Shown here: positions 1 to 4,209 of the stretch, piece after piece | Layout of the letters: each line of letters starts with the position of its first letter | Position numbering within the stretch: position 1 is the stretch's first letter | From: Burkholderiaceae bacterium | GTDB lineage: Bacteria; Pseudomonadota; Gammaproteobacteria; Burkholderiales; Burkholderiaceae | Reading direction: 5' to 3' | DNA: 5,204 bases | Assembly: GCA_017998575.1 (NCBI GenBank) | Contig: JAGOCV010000285.1 | Coordinates: 1 to 5,204, forward strand | Position numbers and translations under genes: made by a program | Notes under the pieces: generated by a model | Seen by the model: the letters and a program-made list of their open reading frames with translations, nothing else | Database searches by the model: none | Told to the model about the DNA's origin: nothing

Positions 1-750
1 CGTTTCGGCCGCGTGCCCGTCGCCGTCGCCCTGAATGAGCCGCGTGAGCACGTCGTGGCGCGGATCGCCCGGGTGCTGCCTGCGGTCGGCCACCAGCCCG
101 CGCAGGTAGGCCGTGAACTCCGCCACGCTGCGGTTGCCCAGTGCTTCCTGCTCGGGCGACAGGCGGGGCTCCAGCGCCCCCAGGATGGCCAGCGACCATT
201 CGCGCAGCGGCCCACGATCGGCATGCGGCACGCCCAGCAGGTTGCCGATGATCTCCACCGGGATGGCGGCCGCGAAGTCCTCGATCAGGTCGCCGCCGCC
301 GCGCGTGTCGAGCCCGTCCAGCAGGCGGTCGACCAAGTCGACCAGGCCCGCCTCCATGTCGGCGATGGCGCGCCGCGTGAGCGCGCCCATGATGAGGCGG
401 CGCACGCGCGTGTGCAGCGGCGGATCGTTGAAGACCAGACTCGTGGTGTGGTGCTCGAACAGCGGCGCGGGCCGTGCCTCGCTGCCGTGCGGCGGCTGGT
501 TGTACTTGGGGCCGAACTCGGCCTTCTTGTCGGAGCTGAACGACTGCGCGTCACGGTACACGGCCACCAGGTCGGCATGGCGCGTGAGCAGCACCGAGCC
601 GTCCGGCATGCGGCGCAGCGGCTCGCGCTCGCGCAGCGCGGCGTACACCGGGTAGGGGTTGTCGTAGAAGTCGGCGGGCAGGCTGCGCAGGTCGAGGCTG
701 GCGGCGATCTCGGCGGCGCGCGCGGGTGCCATGGGTGGAGTGATGACCAT
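1..750 (-). CDS. Cytochrome P450, N-terminal part (3' end outside window)
   Basis: Reading the minus strand from the ATG at 750 gives 250 codons without a stop up to the window edge. The product looks like a soluble class I-type bacterial P450, a heme monooxygenase that takes electrons from a ferredoxin/reductase pair. Visible family marks are the A-helix motif NPYPVYAALRE (residues 31-41), the segment RHADLVAVYRDAQSFSS (57-73), and the C-helix motif DPPLHTRVRRL (109-119), whose His113 and Arg117 are the expected heme-propionate ligands. Residues about 120-250 fit helices D to H. The I-helix (AGxxT), the ExxR motif and the FGxGxHxCxG heme-Cys loop would all lie beyond position 1, so catalytic competence cannot be judged. 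An in-frame TAG lies upstream. ATG750 has no convincing Shine-Dalgarno; a GTG at 762 and an ATG at 732 are alternative starts. Substrate and CYP family are not deducible. It shares the strand of the lipoprotein operon but lies 126 bases beyond it. Confidence 0.9.
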   Translation of the reverse strand, partial: MVITPPMAPARAAEIAASLDLRSLPADFYDNPYPVYAALREREPLRRMPDGSVLLTRHADLVAVYRDAQSFSSDKKAEFGPKYNQPPHGSEARPAPLFEHHTTSLVFNDPPLHTRVRRLIMGALTRRAIADMEAGLVDLVDRLLDGLDTRGGGDLIEDFAAAIPVEIIGNLLGVPHADRGPLREWSLAILGALEPRLSPEQEALGNRSVAEFTAYLRGLVADRRQHPGDPRHDVLTRLIQGDGDGHAAET

Positions 751-876
751 CGTGGAAGTCACGCAGGAAACGCGTTGCGGGCGAAGCCCTGACTATCGCG
801 GCAGTCGCCTTCCGCCGGCATGAGGGTTGGCCCGGAGACCACCCGGGGGGCCTGTCACGCCACCCGGTGCCGCGTA
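751..876. other. Intergenic spacer between the lipoprotein operon and the P450
   Basis: These 126 bases follow the stop of the GNA1162-like gene and precede the P450 start, both on the minus strand. I see no gene. A small dyad, CCCGG (831-835) and CCGGG (843-847) with a 7-base loop, could act as a weak terminator or attenuator, but it has only 5 base pairs and no T-run. A tiny hairpin GGGC-GAA-GCCC (779-789) lies in what would be the P450 leader. No credible -35/-10 pair was found for the P450. Confidence 0.4.
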
Positions 877-1554
877 TCAGTCCGACAGGTAGTGCGGCGA
901 GCGAGGCCCGTACAGCATGCCGGCAGGCATTCGCGCATACAGCAGTCGAGAAGTGGCCGTGCCCGCGATGGGAAAGCTGGCATCGGACACGTTGGAGATG
1001 ATCTGGTTGATCGCCGCACTGATCAATGCACCCAACAGCCCGTTGTTGTTCTGGCGGTTCTCGCTGCTGGACGCACGGGCCGTGCCCGTCCAGAGGACCA
1101 GGCCTGAGCGCAGATCGACCAGCCGCGCCTCGGCCGCCACCACTGTCTCGCTGTCGATGAGCTTGTAGCTCGTGCCGTACTGCGTGATGTTGATGTACAG
1201 CCCCGCGTCTGCGCCGAATATTTCGTGCAGCCGGGCGACGGGCAAGGCCTGTGCATCGGCGGCCACGGTCACGCCGTTCTGCTGAAACGTCTCTTGCACG
1301 AGGCTGACAGGATAGACGTAGTAGCCCGATTCGGACAGCGGACGCACGGCCTGCGCCAGCACGCCTGCGGCCGCATGGATGTCCGGAGACACGTTGGTGG
1401 GCGGAAGGATCAGGATCGAGCGTGGTCGCGCCTTCTTGAAGGCGGCGTAGTCATAGGGTTGCGGAGCGCGCGCTGCGCAGCCTGCGAGCATAAGCGTCAG
1501 CAAGAGCACCAGGGCGGCCATCGGCCGGCGGCAGGGAGAATGTGGAGTCGTCAT
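877..1554 (-). CDS. GNA1162/DUF799-family outer-membrane lipoprotein
   Basis: A 225-residue lipoprotein. Residues 1-26 form a signal peptide with Arg9-Arg10, a hydrophobic core (MAALVLLLTLML) and lipobox LAGC, with the lipidated Cys at 26; the next residue is Ala, so sorting to the outer membrane is expected. The body matches the GNA1162-like family: PRSILILPPTNVSPD (about 44-58), SGYYVYPVSLVQETFQQNG (76-94), ADAGLYINITQYGTSY (115-130) and RLVDLRSGLVLWTG (144-157). An Asn-rich stretch followed by a hydrophobic segment (about 167-189, NNNGLLGALISAAINQII) could contact membrane or partners. The family is named after a meningococcal surface antigen candidate, and its biochemical role is not established to my knowledge. 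The chosen start overlaps the stop of the DUF4810 gene as ATGA; it has no spaced Shine-Dalgarno of its own (only AGAAG directly against the ATG), so translation is probably coupled. A longer open frame back to 2010 was rejected because it would bury the signal peptide and overlap two genes. Confidence 0.93.
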   Translation of the reverse strand: MTTPHSPCRRPMAALVLLLTLMLAGCAARAPQPYDYAAFKKARPRSILILPPTNVSPDIHAAAGVLAQAVRPLSESGYYVYPVSLVQETFQQNGVTVAADAQALPVARLHEIFGADAGLYINITQYGTSYKLIDSETVVAAEARLVDLRSGLVLWTGTARASSSENRQNNNGLLGALISAAINQIISNVSDASFPIAGTATSRLLYARMPAGMLYGPRSPHYLSD

Positions 1555-1925
1555 TTCTTCTGGTACTGCGACATCATGAATTTCATGTACGGAGCAAACT
1601 CGGGAAAGGCTTGTTGCTCGGCCTGCAGATTCGCGATGGCTTTCTCGTCTGCGCCAGCGGCGAAGTACAGGTAGCCGAGGTGGGCGCGGAAGCCGGGCGG
1701 CGGGGCGCCATCCGCGGCCAGCATCTTCTGCAGGTCGAGTTCCATCGCCGCGATCTGCGCCTGCGCATCGGCCGAAGGTGAGCGCAAATGCTGGTAGAGC
1801 GTCGTCGGATAGCCCTCCCATGCGTAGAGCGTCTTGTGGGGCGTTCCTGAGCAGCCAGCCGAAAGTGCCAGGGCAATGACCACGGGAATGGCCCGCGCCA
1901 GCGCGAGCGGATGGCGCCGGCTCAT
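1551..1925 (-). CDS. DUF4810-family small lipoprotein
   Basis: A 124-residue lipoprotein. The signal peptide has a basic n-region (SRRH) and hydrophobic core; the lipobox is LSAGC with Cys25, carrying Ser at -3, slightly off the commonest Leu but allowed. Ser26 at +2 predicts outer-membrane sorting. The mature protein starts with the family's aromatic motif (KTLYAWEGYPTTLYQHL, residues 31-47), then a helical stretch (about 52-71), then APPPGFRAHLGYLYFAAG (74-91) and a second helix pair resembling a TPR-like repeat (ADEKAIANLQAEQQAFPEF, 92-110). Function is unknown; DUF4810 genes are usually found between a CsgG-like gene and a GNA1162-like gene, as here, which suggests a subunit or chaperone of the same envelope complex. 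The start is supported by the lipobox, by GGAAG (1934-1938, minus strand) 8 bases upstream, and by ATGA overlap with the CsgG-like stop. Its own stop overlaps the next gene in the same way. Confidence 0.93.
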   Translation of the reverse strand: MSRRHPLALARAIPVVIALALSAGCSGTPHKTLYAWEGYPTTLYQHLRSPSADAQAQIAAMELDLQKMLAADGAPPPGFRAHLGYLYFAAGADEKAIANLQAEQQAFPEFAPYMKFMMSQYQKK

Positions 1926-2599
1926 CGCTGCATCTTCCATTGGCCACTTTCGGCGGCGGCCACGAGGTGGTCGACGGCCTCGCGGATGGCGAGATCGAGC
2001 ACCTTGCCATTGAGCGTGGAGTCGTAGGACGCCGTGCCGCCGAAGCCGATGACTTCGCGGTTGCTCAATGCGTACTCGCCCGCGCCCGAGGCGGAGAACA
2101 CGACCTCTGAGGTTCTCGCGTCCACCACGTTGAGCGTGACCTTGGAGTAGGCGATCTGTTCCTTTCCGCGACCGAGAATGCCGAACAGCTGGTGGTCGCC
2201 GACTTCCTTGCGGCCGAATTCGGTCACATCGCCCGTGATCACGAAGTCGGCGCCGCGCGCCTGCACCCTGTCGCCGCGCAACTGCGCCTCCTGTCCCATC
2301 TCGCCCAGGTTGTCTCGCTCCATCACGGCGAAGCGCTGGCTCTGTTGCAGATGGGACGTCAGGGCAGTCTTCGCCTGCCCGCCCAGCCGATCGACGCCAT
2401 CGGAGAAGATGCCGCGCATGAAGCTGGAGCGGTTGTCGAATTTTCCGATGGTCACTGGTGCGCGATAGCCGGCGTAGCCTGCGGATGCGGCCACCGTCTT
2501 CGCCACGGCCAGCGAGCGGGATGACTCGGTCGCGCAGCCGGCCAGGCCCGCGAAAGTGACGATGGCAAGAGGGATCCACATGATCGTCGGGAGCTTCAT
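1922..2599 (-). CDS. CsgG/HfaB-family lipoprotein, first gene of the lipoprotein operon
   Basis: A 225-residue lipoprotein with a 21-residue signal peptide and lipobox LAGC (Cys22, Ala at +2, outer membrane predicted). The CsgG domain shows the N-terminal strand PVTIGKFDNRSSF (48-60), the helix ending in LQQSQRFAVMERDNLGEM (84-101), GADFVITGDVTEFG (116-129), and VTLNVVDARTSEVVFSASG (154-172), followed by FGGTASYDSTLNGKVLDLAI (186-205) and the C-terminal helix ending near ESGQW (217-221). By eye, the two regions that form the membrane hairpins in E. coli CsgG have counterparts here (about 129-153 and 168-200), so a channel is possible; a LpoB/HfaB-like scaffold role is equally open. It is shorter than E. 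coli CsgG (277 residues in the precursor). No curli gene is in view. ATG2599 is preferred over the in-frame ATG at 2674 because it starts directly at the signal peptide and has AGGAAG 8 bases upstream. Confidence 0.93.
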   Translation of the reverse strand: MKLPTIMWIPLAIVTFAGLAGCATESSRSLAVAKTVAASAGYAGYRAPVTIGKFDNRSSFMRGIFSDGVDRLGGQAKTALTSHLQQSQRFAVMERDNLGEMGQEAQLRGDRVQARGADFVITGDVTEFGRKEVGDHQLFGILGRGKEQIAYSKVTLNVVDARTSEVVFSASGAGEYALSNREVIGFGGTASYDSTLNGKVLDLAIREAVDHLVAAAESGQWKMQR

Positions 2600-2607
2600 G
2601 TTGTGTG

Positions 2608-2613
2608 CTTCCT
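2608..2613 (-). promoter_or_regulatory. Shine-Dalgarno of the CsgG-like gene
   Basis: The minus strand reads AGGAAG, 8 bases before ATG2599. It decides between this start and the longer in-frame start at 2674, which would add 25 residues ahead of the signal peptide. Confidence 0.75.
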
Positions 2614-2648
2614 GGAGGGTTTGAGGGCATGCCGCACACGAGGTGTGT

Positions 2649-2663
2649 TGCGGCGTCGCCGCA
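2649..2663. repeat. Perfect 7+7 inverted repeat upstream of the CsgG-like gene
   Basis: TGCGGCG-T-CGCCGCA is a perfect dyad around position 2656, about 50 bases upstream of the CsgG-like start. Its left arm can alternatively pair with GCCGCA at 2631-2636, giving a competing hairpin with a 12-base loop. GCATGC flanks both sides (2627-2632 and 2661-2666). It could be an operator or a leader hairpin. In DNA this GC-rich, chance dyads of this size are not rare. Confidence 0.5.
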
Positions 2664-2857
2664 TGCAAGGTCACGCTGAACTGACGGCCTTGCGCCGGGC
2701 GCGGCGATTTTCAGTAGAGCGTCTGCACTGTGGGTCGCCGGGCGGCCAGTCACCACGAGGCTGGAGCGAGCAGATGCTGATACGGATCGAGACACATGCT
2801 TGAAGACATGCAAAGGCGCATTGCGCATACTGGACCGCCCACCACGGCACTCCCGCA

Positions 2858-3280
2858 ATGCAACCCCGCCTCACCGTCCTCACCCTCGGCGTTGCCGACC
2901 TCGCACGCGCCGTCGCCTTCTATCGCGACGGGCTGGGCTGGCCGACGCAGGGCATCATCGGCGCCGACATGGCGGACGGTGCCGTCGCCTTCTTCAACCT
3001 GCAGTCGGGGTTGAAGCTCGCACTGTGGCCGCGCCGCAGCATCGCGGCCGACACGGGGCTGGCGGAGCAGCCTGCGGCGGCGACCGAACTCACGCTCGGC
3101 CACAACGTGAATTCCGAGGCCGAGGTGGACGCGATCATGCAACGCGCGACCCAAGCCGGCGCCACCGTGGTCAAGCCCGCGGGCAAGACCTTCTACGGCG
3201 GTTATGCCGGCTACTTCCAGGACCCCGACGGCCACATCTGGGAGGCTGTGTTCAATCCCGGCCTCAACAGCCTGGGCTGA
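2858..3280 (+). CDS. VOC-superfamily (glyoxalase/bleomycin-resistance fold) protein
   Basis: A 140-residue single-domain VOC protein with two beta-alpha-beta-beta-beta halves. The first half runs LTVLTLGVADLARAVAFYRD (5-24) into GLGW and strands FFNLQSGLKLALWP (45-58). The second half starts at ELTLGHNVNSEAEVDAI (77-93) and ends with GYAGYFQDPDGHIWEAVFNP (115-134). Glu129 is at the position of the C-terminal metal ligand and His82 at the start of the second half is conserved. The position where the first metal-binding His usually sits, seven residues before Asp14 of the V-x-D-L motif, is Val7. This argues against classical glyoxalase I activity and leaves the substrate unknown. The protein probably dimerises in the cytoplasm. 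The ATG has no clear Shine-Dalgarno; start choice rests on the family's usual N-terminus. The gene is divergent from the lipoprotein operon and convergent with the hydrolase. Confidence 0.9.
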   Translation: MQPRLTVLTLGVADLARAVAFYRDGLGWPTQGIIGADMADGAVAFFNLQSGLKLALWPRRSIAADTGLAEQPAAATELTLGHNVNSEAEVDAIMQRATQAGATVVKPAGKTFYGGYAGYFQDPDGHIWEAVFNPGLNSLG

Positions 3281-3303
3281 TCGGCAAGGGAGCGGCTCAG
3301 CCC
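3274..3303. terminator. Possible bidirectional terminator spanning two convergent stop codons
   Basis: GGGCTGA (3274-3280, ending in the VOC stop) and TCAGCCC (3297-3303, the hydrolase stop on the other strand) are perfect complements with a 16-base loop that is the entire gap between the genes. A hairpin would form in both transcripts. There is no T-run and the stem is only 7 base pairs. The symmetry partly arises because both proteins end in a GGC glycine codon followed by TGA, so it may be coincidence. Confidence 0.3.
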
Positions 3304-4118
3304 TGCAGCAGGAAGCCGCGCAGGGCCGCCAGCGTTTGCTCGGGCGCCTCGGTCATCTGGTGATGGCCGACGGGCAGATCCTGCACCGTGACATCGCGTG
3401 CGGCCGCGCGAGCGGCGGCGATCAGACCCTGCGCCGCGCGCGGTTGCGTCATCTGGTCGTGCGCACCCAGCAGGAACAGCACGGGGCACTGCACGCGCGC
3501 GATGGCCGCGTCGCCGCCCGTGTAGTCGTTGCAGGCGGCAAAGCCCCGGTGGAAGACGTTGACGCGCGGGTTGCTGCGCAGCACGCGCCGGCCCAGCGCC
3601 AGGCTGGCGCCATACACCCAGGTGCCCGGTCCCAGCGCCGACGGTGGCGCGGCCAGCGTGCTGCGCGAGAAGACGTTGATCATCTTCAGCGCGGCCTCGG
3701 GGTCGTCCTGCGACGCCTGCAGCAACGCGGGCGACACCTTCATCGGATGTGCCGTGCCCACCAGCACCAGGTGCGTGATGCGCTCGCCCAGCCGCGCCGC
3801 GGCCTCCAGCGCGATCAGCGAGCCCCAGCTGTGGCCCACCAGCGCGGCGCGCCGCACGCCGGCCGCGTCGAGCAGGGCCGCGATGAAATCGGCCGCGGCC
3901 CCGACCGACGCGGGTGCATCGCCGCCGCTGCGGCAATGGCCGGGCAGATCGACCGCCAGCACGTTCCAGCCATGGTGCGCGAGGTAGCGGCTCTGCAGGA
4001 TCCACACGCTGTGGTCGTTGAGCACGCCGTGGATGAACACCACTGTGGGCTTGTCCGCATCGAAGGGCTTGCCGCCGGTGTAGCAGTAGGCGGCGTGGCC
4101 ATTGACGGTGAGGTGCAT
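3297..4118 (-). CDS. Alpha/beta-fold hydrolase
   Basis: A 273-residue cytoplasmic alpha/beta hydrolase with no signal peptide. Strand and oxyanion motif TVVFIHGVLNDHSVW (25-39) includes His30-Gly31. GWNVLAVDLPGHCRSGG (50-66) has the usual D-x-P-G-H turn. The nucleophile elbow is GHSWGS (95-100) with Ser97. The cap or lid region is about 125-205. The acid is Asp221 in LFLLGAHDQMT (214-224), and the base is His252 in LPVGHHQMTEAPE (248-260). All catalytic residues are therefore present and the length is normal for the family. The substrate (ester, lactone, haloalkane, ring-cleavage product) cannot be told from sequence. It is not MetX-like: it is about 100 residues shorter and lacks that family's signature. 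The start ATG4118 has an excellent GGGAGG 7 bases upstream. It lies 91 bases downstream of the MetY gene on the same strand, so co-transcription is plausible. Confidence 0.92.
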   Translation of the reverse strand: MHLTVNGHAAYCYTGGKPFDADKPTVVFIHGVLNDHSVWILQSRYLAHHGWNVLAVDLPGHCRSGGDAPASVGAAADFIAALLDAAGVRRAALVGHSWGSLIALEAAARLGERITHLVLVGTAHPMKVSPALLQASQDDPEAALKMINVFSRSTLAAPPSALGPGTWVYGASLALGRRVLRSNPRVNVFHRGFAACNDYTGGDAAIARVQCPVLFLLGAHDQMTQPRAAQGLIAAARAAARDVTVQDLPVGHHQMTEAPEQTLAALRGFLLQG

Positions 4119-4122
4119 GGTC

Positions 4123-4155
4123 AGGCCTCCCGCCGGGCCGCCCCACGGGAGGCCT
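4123..4155. repeat. Perfect 10-base inverted repeat covering the hydrolase ribosome binding site
   Basis: AGGCCTCCCG (4123-4132) and CGGGAGGCCT (4146-4155) are exact reverse complements separated by 13 bases. In minus-strand RNA the promoter-distal arm contains the hydrolase Shine-Dalgarno and ends 4 bases before its ATG. The hairpin could lower hydrolase translation in MetY read-through transcripts, or serve as a U-tract-free terminator. Both roles are inferred. Confidence 0.7.
4126..4131 (-). promoter_or_regulatory. Strong Shine-Dalgarno of the alpha/beta hydrolase
   Basis: The minus strand reads GGGAGG with 7 bases to ATG4118. It lies wholly within one arm of the perfect inverted repeat at 4123-4155, so the site could be hidden in folded mRNA. 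Confidence 0.8.
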
Positions 4156-4156
4156 G

Positions 4157-4202
4157 CGCCCCCTCGGGGGGCAGCGAATCAACGAAGTGATGAGCGTGGG
4201 GG
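4157..4202. repeat. Stem-loop intergenic element, probable Comamonadaceae dispersed repeat
   Basis: The block contains GCCCCC-TCG-GGGGGC (4158-4172), a perfect 6-base-pair stem with a 3-base loop, then GCAGCG, a second small dyad ATCA-ACGAAG-TGAT (4178-4191), and GAGCGTGGGGG (4192-4202). I remember this arrangement of a C-rich/G-rich hairpin, GCAGCGA, a variable small hairpin and GAGCGTGGGGG as frequent between genes of Acidovorax/Variovorax-type genomes. I know no formal name for it, and only one copy is in the window, so the repeat status rests on memory. It begins 7 bases beyond the MetY stop and could end that transcript. Confidence 0.55.
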
Positions 4203-4209
4203 TACATAT

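Larger units (their letters stand above)
2600..2857. other. Divergent intergenic region, lipoprotein operon and VOC gene
   Basis: This 258-base gap must hold the promoters for the leftward lipoprotein operon and the rightward VOC gene. I find no strong sigma70 pair for either direction. The best rightward match is TTGAAG (2800-2805) with CATACT (2826-2831), but the 20-base spacing is too long for confidence. Two dyads are clear: the 15-base palindrome at 2649-2663, and GCGCA-T-TGCGC at 2816-2826 just upstream of the VOC start. ACATGC also occurs twice, 12 bases apart (2794-2799 and 2806-2811). Short open frames crossing this region lack family features. Confidence 0.5.

Noticed and set aside
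13..792. Long plus-strand open frame opposite the P450 (259 codons)
   Set aside because: It is an antisense shadow of a clear P450 frame in GC-rich DNA; its translation is rich in Arg, Ala, His and Gln and has no family motif.
829..852. Rho-independent terminator after the GNA1162-like gene
   Set aside because: Only 5-base-pair stems can form and no T-run follows, so it is recorded only as a weak possibility in the spacer entry.
1922..2599. Curli (csg) secretion operon
   Set aside because: Only the CsgG-family domain is present; no CsgA/B repeats or CsgE/F are seen, and the neighbours are DUF4810 and GNA1162-like.
2600..2674. Earlier ATG (2674) for the CsgG-like gene
   Set aside because: It adds 25 residues before the signal peptide and would put the lipobox Cys at 47; ATG2599 has a well spaced AGGAAG.
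1551..2858. 435-codon and 377-codon extended versions of the DUF4810 and GNA1162-like genes
   Set aside because: The N-terminal extensions read out of frame through the upstream genes, while lipobox signal peptides begin exactly at the ATGA overlaps.
3297..4118. Hydrolase as MetX (homoserine O-acetyltransferase), which would pair with MetY
   Set aside because: It is about 273 residues against about 370 for MetX, and lacks MetX signature regions; the GHSWGS elbow and cap fit a generic alpha/beta hydrolase.
3211..4182. Other long minus-strand frames over the hydrolase and MetY genes (3211-4182, 4121-4828)
   Set aside because: They are out-of-frame readings of the same strand as real genes, Arg/Ala/Gly-rich and without motifs.
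3204..4190. Long plus-strand open frame opposite the hydrolase (328 codons), and another at 4102-4950 opposite MetY
   Set aside because: Both are antisense to genes with intact catalytic motifs; composition is low-complexity Arg/Ala/Gln/His and no domain is visible. They also overlap each other.
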